Shown: positions 41,641-50,734, counted from the first letter of the stretch. The stretch is 64,000 nt of DNA from Planctomycetota bacterium (GCA_020638675.1 JACKID010000004.1:62001-126000); one strand, 5' to 3'. A program made the numbers and translations. Notes: a model not told the origin generated them from the letters alone.

Positions 41641-43038
41641 CTACGCCTTGATGTGCAACGGCCTGGACAGGTCCCAGCTCTTGGCGTCGTCGTTGGCTTT
41701 CAGGTACTCGATGAGGTCGCGGGCGTTCTCGGCTACGGCCGGGTCTACTTCGATCTGTGGCGGCTTCTTGCCGAGCACGGCCTCGACGGCGGCGCTGAAG
41801 AAATCCTGGTAGCTCTGGCGGACGCCGTCGGGTCCGTGCGGGCCGTCGGCGTTCTTCAAAGGCAAGAACTGCTCGACGCGCGGGACCTCGAGGCACATCA
41901 CGTTGCTGGCCATCGGAATGGTGTCGAACACGAAACGCTCGAATTTGAAGGCGTTCGGCTCATCCGGCTGGTGCTCGACGCCTTCCGCGTCGATGTACGG
42001 CACCTTCTTGTGCGCGGCGTGCAGCGGCAGATCGGTGCCCTTCTGCACCAGGCGCATCAGGAAATCGACTCCGAACAGGTGCACGGCGATGCTGCCCTGC
42101 CAATACTTGAGCCGGCCCCTATCATCCCGCTCGTTGGCCTGGGCCTCGCTGAACTCGCTATACTCGACGATGCCGGGGACGCCGTCGTCGAGGCAGTAGA
42201 TGCCCACGCGCTCACCGGGCTCATTTTTTCGAATCACCTTGAGCGAAACCTCGGCACCCTCGCTCATGTGCAGCCCGATGAATGCCGCGTCCGCGACCGG
42301 CGTCTGCAGGTTGTCGACCTGCAGGTAGCTGATGGTGCGAATCCCGCGCCGCCGCATATCGTCGAGCATGCCCTTGGCGTGCAAAGCCTGCAGCACGCCG
42401 CCGTGCCCGTCGGGGCCGGTGAAGATCGCGTCCTTGGCGGCCATCACCAGCTTGCCGTCGTCATCGAGCGCGGGCATTTCGCCCTGGGCGAAGAACTTCA
42501 CGTCGTCGTGGTTTAGGCCGAAGTACTCGTGGTCTTCCCAGAAGTTGCGGGTCGCGGCTTCGTTGTGGTTGCCGACCATGACGTACAACGGCGGCGTCTT
42601 GCCGTACTCGCGCCCGACGCGGATCAGCTTGCGGGCGAAGACCTCGAAGAGCGTCATGCCGGTGAGCGGCAGGATCTCGTAGCAGCCCTTCGGCCCGTCG
42701 AAGCCCAGGCGCGTCCCCTGCCCGCCGGCCACCAGCAGCACGCCGACCCGGCCGTCACGCAGCTCTTTCTCGCCCTGCGGCGCCATGGCCCGGGCGGCGT
42801 CGTTCAGCAGGTAGGGAAAGTTCTCGTCCGCCAGCCCGAACGCCGGGGCCGGTGAAAGGTTGCGCTGGTGCGGTGTCTTGAGCGCCGCGATGGCGGCCTG
42901 CATTTCGTCCAGCCGGGACAGGTCCACGGCATCGAGCTGACGAAGCAACCTGCGACGGGAGCGCTCGCCCAGCTCGTCCCACCAGCGGAACACGTGCCCC
43001 TGCCCAGCGGCTTCGAACTTTGTTCTGGTCTCTTCCAT
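41641..43038 (-). CDS. UDPGP-family UDP-sugar pyrophosphorylase (UAP-like)
   Basis: 465 residues from the ATG at 43038; a TTG upstream is less likely. The nucleotide loop LLVAGGQGTRLGFDGPKGCY, then YVMVGNHN, GHGGVLQAL, YLQVDNLQTPVADAAFIG and a late KKVPYID are those of eukaryote-type UDP-N-acetylhexosamine pyrophosphorylases. It converts a sugar 1-phosphate and UTP to UDP-sugar; GlcNAc or GalNAc is most likely by family. Such enzymes are common in Planctomycetota. Confidence 0.9.
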   Translation of the reverse strand: MEETRTKFEAAGQGHVFRWWDELGERSRRRLLRQLDAVDLSRLDEMQAAIAALKTPHQRNLSPAPAFGLADENFPYLLNDAARAMAPQGEKELRDGRVGVLLVAGGQGTRLGFDGPKGCYEILPLTGMTLFEVFARKLIRVGREYGKTPPLYVMVGNHNEAATRNFWEDHEYFGLNHDDVKFFAQGEMPALDDDGKLVMAAKDAIFTGPDGHGGVLQALHAKGMLDDMRRRGIRTISYLQVDNLQTPVADAAFIGLHMSEGAEVSLKVIRKNEPGERVGIYCLDDGVPGIVEYSEFSEAQANERDDRGRLKYWQGSIAVHLFGVDFLMRLVQKGTDLPLHAAHKKVPYIDAEGVEHQPDEPNAFKFERFVFDTIPMASNVMCLEVPRVEQFLPLKNADGPHGPDGVRQSYQDFFSAAVEAVLGKKPPQIEVDPAVAENARDLIEYLKANDDAKSWDLSRPLHIKA

Positions 43039-43098
43039 GAGTGCTGCATGTTTGCGTTTGGCGGCGGGCGCGCAAGGGGCTCGCACGTGAAGGCATGA

Positions 43099-43126
43099 CA
43101 AAGCCCGCGCCGAGGCGCGGGCTTTG
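43099..43126 (-). terminator. Terminator hairpin
   Basis: 13-bp perfect stem (43099-43111 with 43114-43126) ending CTTTG on the minus strand, downstream of the 697-residue gene. Confidence 0.75.
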
Positions 43127-43148
43127 CAGTGGACAGACTCAGGTCGGG

Positions 43149-45242
43149 CTATCCGCCCCCAGCATCCTCGGGCGCGGCGCCGTCGTCAGAATTCGGCGCA
43201 GGCGGCGTGTCGGCCGAGTTGTCGGGCGGCGCCGTCGGAATCGTGAACGGCTTGGGCCCCTCGGGCTTCTTCTTGAGCGGCTGCTGCGTCCACTCGCGGA
43301 TGCGGTTGAAGATTTCGTAATCCACATAGTCGTAGACCGGCTTGGCCTGCGGGTTGTCGCGGATGTCGCGGACGAACTTGGCTTCCTCGACGTCGTACAG
43401 CACGATCGGCAGGGTCAGGATCGCCACGACCACCAGCAGCAGGATCGTGAAGATCAGCAGCACGCGCTTGCCGGCGCTCTTCTTCGGCTTGGCCTCGCCG
43501 TCGGTGGCGGGCACTTCCTTCTGCGGAAGCTCGCGCTTGCTGGGCTTGGCCTTGACCGGCGCCTTGCTGGGCAGCTTGCCCTTGCCCTTGCCGATGCGCG
43601 GCGAGCCCTCGTCTTCTTCCGGCATCTCGTCCGGAACGTCGTCCGGCATATCCACGCCGCCGTCATCGGGCAACTCGTCCGCGACGTCATCATCGAACGT
43701 CGGCTGCGGACGCGTGTCCTGCTTGATCGAGGCGGAAGACGTGCCCACGCCGCGGCGCAGCGGGTGCACATCGTCATCCATGCTCGCGGGCGAAGTCGGT
43801 ATGTCGTCGATCACCTTGCCCTGCGGGATGTCCACGTCGCCGAAGTCATCGGCGCCCTGGCGACCGCGCGCGGAGGGCTGCTGACGCCCGGTGTCACGGC
43901 GCGACGGCGGCATCTGCGCGGGCGGCGGGCTGAACAGGGTGGCTTCCATGTTCGCGCCGGCCGGCTCTTCGTCATCGAAGCTGGGGCCGCCGCCGAAGGG
44001 TGAATCGTCCCCGAAGTCCGGGCCGGCATCCATCGCCGGCTCCTCGCCCCAGTCGTCGCCCGCGGGCTCGGCGTCCATGGGCGGCGGGCCGCCCATCTCG
44101 GGCGGTCGCGGGCTGAACACGGTGCGGTCCATGGCGCCGGTCTTCTGCCGGGGGCTGTTGCCGAATCCCGGCGGGGGCGGGCTGAACATGGTTGCGTCCA
44201 TGTTGTCGCCGCCGGCCGGGCCCTTCCTGCCTACCGGGGCGCTTTCGAGCTCTTCCGGCGAGCGGATATCGTTGCCGAAGCTGCCGAAATCGTCATCGGC
44301 GGGCGCCAGCGACGGGCCTGCATGCTGCATCGGGGGCGGCCCGGACTGGAAGCCCTGGTCCGGCCCGGCGTCGTCGAACGCGTTGATGGTCGGGAGCGCC
44401 TCGTCGTCGGGTGATGCGAAGTTGTCGTATTCGGCCGCGAGGCTGGAAAGTTTCGGGCTCGAATCCTGGCGCGAGAGTTCCTGTGGCGCGCCGCCGAAGC
44501 CGCTGTCGCCATAGGGGTCGTCGAAGGGGCCGGCGTCGTTGCCGAAGCCGCCGTCATCGGGCGCGAGTTCGCCGCCGCCGAACGGGTCTGAGTGGAAGCC
44601 CATCGGCTCGGGTTGCATCTCGTCGCCGAATGGCTCTGGCTGCATCTCATTGCCGAAGGGCTCGGGCTGCATCTCGCCGCCGAAGGGCTCCGGCTGCATG
44701 TCTCCGCCGAAGGGCTCGGGCGCCATTTCGCTGCCGAACGGCTCCGGCGCCATGTCGCCGCCGCCAAACGGGTCGCCGCCGAATGGACTGGCGTCGTCGC
44801 CGAAGAATTCCGACGCCTCCTGCTCCTGCCTGGCGCGGGCGTCGGCCTTGGCGCGATCGCGCTCGGCCCGGATCTTCTGCTGCATGTCCGCCGGCGGCGG
44901 GCTGAACACCGTCGCGTCGGGGTCGGCGCCGGTCATGCCGCTGAACTGGGGCACGGCTTCACCGGCGAAGTTCTGCGCACCCGCGCGCCCGGCCGGGGGC
45001 TTGACCCCCGGCTTCTGGACGCGGGTCGTGTGTTTCTTTACGACCTTGATGTTCAGGTCGCGGTCGATCTCGGCAAGCTGCTCTCGGTCGAGCAGCTTCG
45101 CCTTCTCGAGAATCATGCGAACGCTGACCTTCTTGCCCTGCGCCGCAAGCTGCTTCTGCTTCGCGAGGACCTGGTCGAGGCGGGCCTTGTTCAAGTAGCC
45201 GCGGGCAACCGCCTGCTGTCCGTATCGGAGATTGATGGGCAT
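43149..45242 (-). CDS. Low-complexity single-pass membrane protein with repeated ATxFSPPP motifs
   Basis: 697 residues. A helical N-terminal domain (1-70, with LNKARLDQVLAKQKQL) resembles N-terminal domains of some planctomycete signalling and secretion proteins. A 500-residue Asp/Gly/Pro-rich region follows, then one transmembrane helix (593-615) and a short outside tail. Four short motifs recur: ATVFSPPP (110-117), ATMFSPPP (350-357), RTVFSPRP (373-380) and ATLFSPPP (434-441). A 9-residue tandem repeat occupies 163-216. The function is unknown; the Thr-containing motifs could be phosphorylation/FHA ligand sites. Confidence 0.8.
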   Translation of the reverse strand: MPINLRYGQQAVARGYLNKARLDQVLAKQKQLAAQGKKVSVRMILEKAKLLDREQLAEIDRDLNIKVVKKHTTRVQKPGVKPPAGRAGAQNFAGEAVPQFSGMTGADPDATVFSPPPADMQQKIRAERDRAKADARARQEQEASEFFGDDASPFGGDPFGGGDMAPEPFGSEMAPEPFGGDMQPEPFGGEMQPEPFGNEMQPEPFGDEMQPEPMGFHSDPFGGGELAPDDGGFGNDAGPFDDPYGDSGFGGAPQELSRQDSSPKLSSLAAEYDNFASPDDEALPTINAFDDAGPDQGFQSGPPPMQHAGPSLAPADDDFGSFGNDIRSPEELESAPVGRKGPAGGDNMDATMFSPPPPGFGNSPRQKTGAMDRTVFSPRPPEMGGPPPMDAEPAGDDWGEEPAMDAGPDFGDDSPFGGGPSFDDEEPAGANMEATLFSPPPAQMPPSRRDTGRQQPSARGRQGADDFGDVDIPQGKVIDDIPTSPASMDDDVHPLRRGVGTSSASIKQDTRPQPTFDDDVADELPDDGGVDMPDDVPDEMPEEDEGSPRIGKGKGKLPSKAPVKAKPSKRELPQKEVPATDGEAKPKKSAGKRVLLIFTILLLVVVAILTLPIVLYDVEEAKFVRDIRDNPQAKPVYDYVDYEIFNRIREWTQQPLKKKPEGPKPFTIPTAPPDNSADTPPAPNSDDGAAPEDAGGG
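44595..44756 (-). repeat. Coding tandem repeat, six units of 27 bp
   Basis: Encodes DMAPEPFGS-like 9-residue units (EMQPEPFGG consensus), residues 163-216 of the membrane protein. Confidence 0.8.
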
Positions 45243-45315
45243 GGGTTCGATGGGCCCCCAAAGGGTTTGTCACCGGCCGGCGCTAAGCCTTGTTTCCGGC
45301 AGGACTTGCGGGTCG

Positions 45316-45345
45316 AATCTAGTGTCCCGTCACACCACGGGGCAA
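45316..45345 (-). promoter_or_regulatory. Sigma-70-type promoter of the 697-residue protein gene
   Basis: -35 TTGCCC, -10 TAGATT, 18-base spacer, about 70 bases upstream of the ATG at 45242. Confidence 0.5.
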
Positions 45346-45376
45346 GGGTAAAAAGACGCTACGGCGACAGTATAGT

Positions 45377-46174
45377 TCACTGGTCCGGTTGCGATAGCCT
45401 CCTGCGGGCCAATGCGATTGCCTCGGCGCTGCTGTCTACGCCCAGCCAGCGCCGTCCCAGGAGTTTTGCCGCAACCAGGGTCGTGCCGGAACCGCAGCAC
45501 AGGTCGGCCACCAGATCGCCCTCGTTGCTGAAGCACCCGATCAGGCGCTCCAGCAAGGCGAGCGGCTTCTGCGTCGGGTAGCCGACATACTCTCGCTGGT
45601 TGCCGCGCAGGGCCGGAAGCTCCCAGACATCGCGCATGGCGCTGAGGGTGTACGGGCCCTTCTCGTCCTCCAGGATCTCCACGTTGGAGAAGCCGTATCG
45701 ATGGGCGAGGTAGCTCTTCTCGGTCTGTCGATGAAAGGTGTAGTCCTTGCCGGCCGCGAACACGTGAATGCTGTCGTGCTTGCGCGCCAGCATGCGCTTG
45801 CTGCCGCCGCCGGTACGGTAGGACCAGACCACCTCGTTGACGAAACCGCCCGCACCGAACAGGCGCTCAAGCTCGATGCGCCCGTGGTGCGTTGCCCGCC
45901 AGTCGAGGTGAAGGGCGAGTATCCCGTTCGCCGTCAGCAGCGGGCGCGCCGCCTCCAGAAGGCTGCGCAGGAATGCCAGGTACTCCGCCAGCCCGCCGGG
46001 CCAGCGATCGTCGTAGGCCGGCCCATCGCCGCGATTTCTGCGCTTGCGCCCGCTGAAGAACGGCGGGTCGAGGTACATCAGGGCCACGCTGGCGCTTTGC
46101 AGGCCTGGCGCGACCTTCAGGGCGTCGCCCTTGATGACGTCGTTCGTGGCGGCTCGGGGCATGGCGCGAATCAT
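45377..46174 (-). CDS. DNA methyltransferase, beta-class (N6A/N4C)
   Basis: 265 residues from the ATG at 46174. The catalytic motif IV LDPPF lies near residue 35 and the AdoMet motif I DLCCGSGTTLVAAKLLGR near 227, the order of the beta class. A target-recognition region sits between (SYRTGGGSKRM, YPTQKP). It methylates adenine N6 or cytosine N4 at an unknown sequence. No restriction endonuclease gene is adjacent, so it looks like an orphan. Confidence 0.9.
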   Translation of the reverse strand: MIRAMPRAATNDVIKGDALKVAPGLQSASVALMYLDPPFFSGRKRRNRGDGPAYDDRWPGGLAEYLAFLRSLLEAARPLLTANGILALHLDWRATHHGRIELERLFGAGGFVNEVVWSYRTGGGSKRMLARKHDSIHVFAAGKDYTFHRQTEKSYLAHRYGFSNVEILEDEKGPYTLSAMRDVWELPALRGNQREYVGYPTQKPLALLERLIGCFSNEGDLVADLCCGSGTTLVAAKLLGRRWLGVDSSAEAIALARRRLSQPDQ

Positions 46175-46264
46175 GGTCAATCGCCGCTGGAACTACAATC
46201 GCCTTTGGCACGGGCTGACATTGGTCTATTGAACAATGACGTTCCAACACCGATCATCACCACC

Positions 46265-46903
46265 ATGCTGGTGAACCCACGAAACGGTCCGATCAAAGGC
46301 GGCGTTGTATTGCTGCCGAAGCGTTTCGTGATCGACAAGGCCGTGTTGCACAGCGCGCAAGGTATCGCCAATACTGGCTTTGCGGTCAGCGTGCCTGAAC
46401 TTTCAAAACACGCGGTAACGATAGACAACGTCACGCTGGACGAAATCGTGAACGGCGTGCATGCGGCGAAGGCGGCCGCGCGCGACCTGCGCAAGACGCT
46501 CGGCGGCCGCAAGAAGCTGGGCATGGTCGGGGCTTGGCTGGCCGGCACGATCGCGCTGCTGGCGAGCGACGAGGAGTTCGACGCGTGCGTAGTGGTGTGC
46601 CCGTTCGTGCGCCTGCCGGTGGCCGATGACGTCATTATCAAGCAGCCCCTGGACATCGTGGCGAAGGCACGCGCGCCGATCCTTGCCGTGTTCGGGGAAA
46701 TCGACAGCGAAGTGCCGATCGAGGACGTGCGGGCGCTCGAGAAGGTGCTGTCCGACAGTCCCGAAGACGACGAGACATACACGTACCCCGGCGTCGGGCA
46801 CGCCTTCTTCGACAACGAAGAAGGCAACGCCGAATACCGCGAGGCCGGCGAGCGCGACCTGTGGACACGCATCGACCGCTTCTTCGCCCAGCGCATGTTC
46901 TAG
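46265..46903 (+). CDS. Dienelactone-hydrolase-fold protein lacking the nucleophile
   Basis: 212 residues; a TTG at 46229 could add 12 residues. The alpha/beta-hydrolase pattern is clear: an N-terminal strand GGVVLLPKRF, the elbow VGAWLAGTIALLA, the acid ILAVFGEIDSEVP and the base YPGVGHAFFDN. The elbow has Trp where DLH enzymes have Cys (GxCxGG), so the triad is incomplete while Asp and His remain. Role unknown; possibly a regulatory or binding paralogue. A TACAAT -10 lies at 46194-46199. Confidence 0.8.
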   Translation: MLVNPRNGPIKGGVVLLPKRFVIDKAVLHSAQGIANTGFAVSVPELSKHAVTIDNVTLDEIVNGVHAAKAAARDLRKTLGGRKKLGMVGAWLAGTIALLASDEEFDACVVVCPFVRLPVADDVIIKQPLDIVAKARAPILAVFGEIDSEVPIEDVRALEKVLSDSPEDDETYTYPGVGHAFFDNEEGNAEYREAGERDLWTRIDRFFAQRMF

Positions 46904-46909
46904 AGCTTT

Positions 46910-48265
46910 CTACTCAACAAGACGCGAGACGCGCCGGAGCAGAATGGGCGTGAAGTTTACGCCGTCGTCGATGTCCGCCAGCAGGAAGGCATCGCCGGCC
47001 GTGAGTTTGACGTTGGCCAGCTCCCACTCTGTCGGCGCTGACTTGGCGCCGTTGGCATACACCAGGTACATCAGCGCGCTGCGCCCGGCGAGACTGACCC
47101 GCCCCTCGTAGGCCTGCTTCGTCGTGGGCACATTGCCGAACGGCGAGTCCGCGCCGTAGTTGACCGGCTCGCGCCCCGGGCGATCCAGCAACGCGCGGGC
47201 GCTGCCGTCGTCATACAGCACGATGGTCAGCTGGTCGGCCTTGGCGGTGAAGTGTGCCCTGATTTCGTCGCTCAGCGCGTTGGTGAACTGCTCGTTGTCG
47301 GCGTCGCCGATTTCCATGACCTCGGGCGTCGGCGGCTGCGGCTGGCCCTTGCTGTCGGGCCAGGGCCCGCGGTACACGGCACTTACGCCGGGGCCGCCGG
47401 TGCGGAACCAGCGATACGTGGTGGCGGCGCGCGCCATGGCGACCTCGGCGAGGCGCGGGTCGTCGGCGGCCTTGTAATGCTCGATCACCTTCTCGATCAG
47501 CTCGCTCTCCGACACGTAGTGCTCGAGCATCGGCCAGATCAGCTTTGCGTCGCCCCACTCGATCATGCGCTTGCGCACGCCCGGAAGCTCGTCCTGCCCG
47601 CAGGCCTTTGCGAAGTCGGCGGGCTTCCAGCCCAGCGCCAGCAGGCACTCCACGGCCTGCACGCCGTCGTAAGTGCCGCCAAGTTCCTCGCGCGCGTCGT
47701 TGAGGTTGTACTCCCACATGCCGGGCAGGAAGAGGGCCGCGGCCGACTTGTCCTTGGCCGCCCGCAGGCTCGCGCGCAGGCGCAGGGCGTCGAGCCTCTC
47801 GCCGTTCAGAGCACGCTGCAACACGTTGAAGTTGAACCCGCGGGCATAGAGCCACGCCGCCGTGTCGGCCAGTGAATACTTGCGCCCCACCAGCATCTTG
47901 CCGAGCGCCGCCGAGACGCCCTCGGCCGTGAGCGACTTTGCGCGAAACAGCGCAAGCACGCCCGTGGCATCGCGGCACTTGTGCAGCTCACCCTCGAGTT
48001 TCAGCGCGGCATCCAGCGACTGGACTTCGTCGCTGAGCAAGTGCAGATGAACGAACCCGGACAGCTCGGGCAGGTCGGCCTCTTCGAACAGGCGCTTCAC
48101 GAAGTCGCCGGGCGATACCAACCCGTCCTTCACCTCCGCGGTCAGCTCGGTTCGGCCTTCGTCAAATCCGCGTGGTACGCGGGGAAACTGCGGTCGATCG
48201 CCCTCGGCGGAAGTGCCTATGCCGAGCGCAAACAGCGCAAGCGCAGCCAGTGCGAATCGTCTCAT
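46910..48265 (-). CDS. Secreted hypothetical protein
   Basis: 451 residues from the ATG at 48265, reached six bases after TACACT on the minus strand. A signal peptide (1-20) is followed by a helical N-terminal half (LLALGWKPADFAKACG-type segments) and a beta-rich C-terminal half (QLTIVLYDDGSARALLD). No family recognised. It is convergent with the hydrolase-fold gene, six bases apart. Confidence 0.75.
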   Translation of the reverse strand: MRRFALAALALFALGIGTSAEGDRPQFPRVPRGFDEGRTELTAEVKDGLVSPGDFVKRLFEEADLPELSGFVHLHLLSDEVQSLDAALKLEGELHKCRDATGVLALFRAKSLTAEGVSAALGKMLVGRKYSLADTAAWLYARGFNFNVLQRALNGERLDALRLRASLRAAKDKSAAALFLPGMWEYNLNDAREELGGTYDGVQAVECLLALGWKPADFAKACGQDELPGVRKRMIEWGDAKLIWPMLEHYVSESELIEKVIEHYKAADDPRLAEVAMARAATTYRWFRTGGPGVSAVYRGPWPDSKGQPQPPTPEVMEIGDADNEQFTNALSDEIRAHFTAKADQLTIVLYDDGSARALLDRPGREPVNYGADSPFGNVPTTKQAYEGRVSLAGRSALMYLVYANGAKSAPTEWELANVKLTAGDAFLLADIDDGVNFTPILLRRVSRLVE

Positions 48266-48271
48266 GGGCCC

Positions 48272-48277
48272 AGTGTA
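48272..48277 (-). promoter_or_regulatory. -10 element of probable leaderless promoter
   Basis: TACACT six bases before the ATG at 48265; no ribosome site. Confidence 0.5.
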
Positions 48278-48325
48278 GCGCGGTTCCGATGCCAACCCAC
48301 CTGAATCCGCAGGTTTCAGGACGGC

Positions 48326-48868
48326 TCACTGCTCGACGGCGAAGCGATGAATCTGCGTCGAGAACGTGGTGCCGTCGACCACCAGCTGCAGCGACGTGCC
48401 GCTGATGATTGCGACGACGTCGTTCTTGCCGGTCAGCGCGTCGGCCACGGTATCCACGAAGCCGTTGTCGAAGCCGATGAACTCGATGGCGTGCAGGCGG
48501 CGGACCTCACCCTTGCAGCGTTCCATGATCTCGCGGGCTTCGCGGGCCGTGCGCTTGATCATGACGACCTTGGCGTCGTAGTGCTTGAACGTGACCTTGT
48601 CGAGCTTCTGTACACGGCAGGCCCCGCACTCGACCCACAGCTTCGGGCGATAGTCCTCGGCGCGAATCAGCAGGTCGGGTTTGTAGCGGTCGTCGGCGTC
48701 CATGCTCGGCTCGACCTGCAGCCCGGGGTCGTGGAACAGGGCCATGGACAGGATCTTCAGCACGATGTGCGGCAGGCCTTCGCCCTCGCGCGTCTCCAGC
48801 ACAATGCGGCGCTCCGCGAAGAGTTCGCGGTCGTAGTCATTCACGCTGAGGTCGACGTTGATGCGCAA
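48326..48868 (-). CDS. YaeQ-like protein
   Basis: 180 residues if the TTG at 48868 is the start; no ATG lies nearby. It begins LRINVDLSVNDYDRELF, and continues with YKPDLLIRAEDY and KLWVECGACRVQKLDK, matching YaeQ-family (PD-(D/E)XK-like fold) proteins. Function unknown; YaeQ has been linked to DNA or RNA metabolism. A snap-back repeat (48889-48929) sits just upstream, which makes any longer N-terminus unlikely. Confidence 0.68.
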   Translation of the reverse strand: MRINVDLSVNDYDRELFAERRIVLETREGEGLPHIVLKILSMALFHDPGLQVEPSMDADDRYKPDLLIRAEDYRPKLWVECGACRVQKLDKVTFKHYDAKVVMIKRTAREAREIMERCKGEVRRLHAIEFIGFDNGFVDTVADALTGKNDVVAIISGTSLQLVVDGTTFSTQIHRFAVEQ

Positions 48869-48888
48869 GCTGGAGTTCAGTGGCCGGT

Positions 48889-48929
48889 GGTCAGGGAAGA
48901 AGACTGGCTTCTCTTGTAGTTCCCTGACC
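48889..48929. repeat. Snap-back inverted repeat
   Basis: Perfect 10-bp arms GGTCAGGGAA and TTCCCTGACC around 21 bases; the left flank (CAGTGGCCGGTGGTC) is like the repeat at 50752-50796. Confidence 0.6.
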
Positions 48930-48974
48930 CGTGACCTCCAGCCTCCGGCCGCCGCCGAAGGCGCCGAAAAAGAA

Positions 48975-49000
48975 ACCGGGGACGCTGTCGCGTCCCCGGT
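48975..49000 (-). terminator. Rho-independent terminator
   Basis: 11-bp stem, loop of four, followed on the minus strand by TTTCTTTTT; ends the 110-residue membrane-protein gene. Confidence 0.85.
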
Positions 49001-49020
49001 CAAGTAAGTCCATTCCGTAC

Positions 49021-49353
49021 TTACTTCTGGCTGTCGGCGAAGCCGTTCGGCGCGGCGAACGGGACCTTCGGGTCCTTGCCCTTGCCAACGGCGCCGAAGC
49101 ACTGGAAAGCGAACCACATGCCCGGCAGGTAGCAGATGATCCAGAACAGCATGGAGCGGATCATCAGGCGAACCTGCGACACGAACCAGGGGTTCTTCCA
49201 GAGTCCCGGCTTCTCGACGAAGATCAGATAGAGCGGCCCAAGGCCGATGATCTGAAGCATCCACATGGTCTTCGCGTAATCCTGGATTTCCTTCGGCACG
49301 CCGAGAGCTTCAAGCTCGCCGCCGCCACTTTCAGCCGGTGCATTGTCTGTCAT
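49021..49353 (-). CDS. Small two-helix membrane protein
   Basis: 110 residues with an AAGGGGACG ribosome site. Two hydrophobic helices (about 31-47 and 65-88, the latter FWIICYLPGMWFAF) and short polar ends. Similar small proteins of the DUF4870/TM2 style exist, but I cannot assign a family. The upstream gap (49354-49564) shows nothing recognisable apart from possible weak promoter boxes. Confidence 0.75.
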   Translation of the reverse strand: MTDNAPAESGGGELEALGVPKEIQDYAKTMWMLQIIGLGPLYLIFVEKPGLWKNPWFVSQVRLMIRSMLFWIICYLPGMWFAFQCFGAVGKGKDPKVPFAAPNGFADSQK

Positions 49354-49564
49354 GGGTTCGTCCCCTTGGTTTTTGTTTTCGGTGTCTGTGAACGACTAGA
49401 ATAGGTCCTGCCCGCAATGGTCCGGCAATATAGAGCGACAAAAGCTCTTTACTACCGGCTTTTTATGAATTTTGGCCCCTGCACGTACAGCTAACGAAAC
49501 GCGGTAAGTTGTTTACAGTTCTGCCTTAGGTCACGCAACCCACTTTTTCTTGCAGAACGTAAAG

Positions 49565-50734
49565 CTAAATACCCGCCGACTTCTTCAACTTCTCCGCCAG
49601 GTCGGTCTTCTCCCACGGGAAGCTGTCGCCCGTGTGCCCGAAGTGCCCATTTCTGGCCGTCTGGCGGTAAATCGGGCGCTTCAGGTTCAGCGTCTGGATG
49701 ATCGACTTCGGCTTGAAACTCAGGTGTTCACGCAGTAGTTCGATGATCCGCTGGTCGCTGACAGAATTTGTCCCGAACGTCTCGACGTGGATGCTGACCG
49801 GCTCGGCCACACCGATGGCATAGGCCAACTGGATTTCGCAACGCTCGGCCAATCCTGCCTTTACGACATTCTTTGCGGCATAGCGAGCCATGTAGGCCGC
49901 GCTGCGGTCCACCTTGGACGGGTCCTTGCCGCTGAACGCGCCGCCGCCGTGACGACCCATGCCTCCGTAGGTGTCGACGATAATTTTTCGGCCTGTCAGC
50001 CCCGAGTCGCCGTGCGGGCCGCCGATCACGAAGCGCCCGGTCGGGTTCACGTGGTAGATCGTCTTGTCGTCGATGAAGTCCTTGGGCAGCGTCGGCTTGA
50101 TGATCTCCTCGATCACCTGCTCGCGCACCTGGGCAAGCGTCACGTCCGGGTCGTGCTGCGTGGACAGCACCACCGTGTGAATGCGCTTCAGCTCGTGCCC
50201 TTCGTACTCGACCGTTACCTGGCTTTTGCAGTCCGGGCGCAGCCACTGGATCTTGCCACTGTGGCGGGCAGCGGCCTGCGCGGCCGTCAGCTTGTGCGAC
50301 CACGCGATCGCGGCCGGCATCAGCTCGGGCGTTTCGTTGGTGGCGTAGCCGAACATCATGCCCTGGTCGCCGGCGCCCTGCTCGTGGTCTTTGCCTTCGT
50401 CCACACCCATCGCGATATCGGGCGACTGCCCGTGAACCGTGACCGCGACCCCGCAGGAGTTGCCGTCCAGCCCGTAGTCGCCGCTGGTGTAGCCGATGTC
50501 GCAGGCCGTTTCGCGCGCGATGTCGCCGATGCGCGCCAGCACTTCGGTGGCCTTGGTGGTGATCTCGCCCATCACGCAGATGAAGCCCGTGGTGGTGGCC
50601 GTTTCGCAGGCAACGCGCGAATCCGGGTCCTTGGCGAGCAGCGCGTCGAGGACGGCGTCCGACACCTGGTCACAGACTTTGTCCGGGTGACCTTCGCCGA
50701 CCGATTCGGATGTGAACAACGTACGCTCGCTCAT
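49565..50734 (-). CDS. metK: S-adenosylmethionine synthase
   Basis: 389 residues from the ATG at 50734 (AGGAG site). It shows TSESVGEGHPDK, GAGDQGMMFGYA, ARHSGKIQWLRPD, GGPHGDSGLTGRKI and GGGAFSGKDPSKVDRS, the phosphate-loop and metal sites of MetK. It makes AdoMet from ATP and methionine. I see no SAM riboswitch in the short upstream gap, which instead carries a repeat. Confidence 0.97.
   Translation of the reverse strand: MSERTLFTSESVGEGHPDKVCDQVSDAVLDALLAKDPDSRVACETATTTGFICVMGEITTKATEVLARIGDIARETACDIGYTSGDYGLDGNSCGVAVTVHGQSPDIAMGVDEGKDHEQGAGDQGMMFGYATNETPELMPAAIAWSHKLTAAQAAARHSGKIQWLRPDCKSQVTVEYEGHELKRIHTVVLSTQHDPDVTLAQVREQVIEEIIKPTLPKDFIDDKTIYHVNPTGRFVIGGPHGDSGLTGRKIIVDTYGGMGRHGGGAFSGKDPSKVDRSAAYMARYAAKNVVKAGLAERCEIQLAYAIGVAEPVSIHVETFGTNSVSDQRIIELLREHLSFKPKSIIQTLNLKRPIYRQTARNGHFGHTGDSFPWEKTDLAEKLKKSAGI

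Noticed and set aside
45377..46174. Restriction-modification system
   Set aside because: No endonuclease or specificity gene lies next to the methyltransferase.
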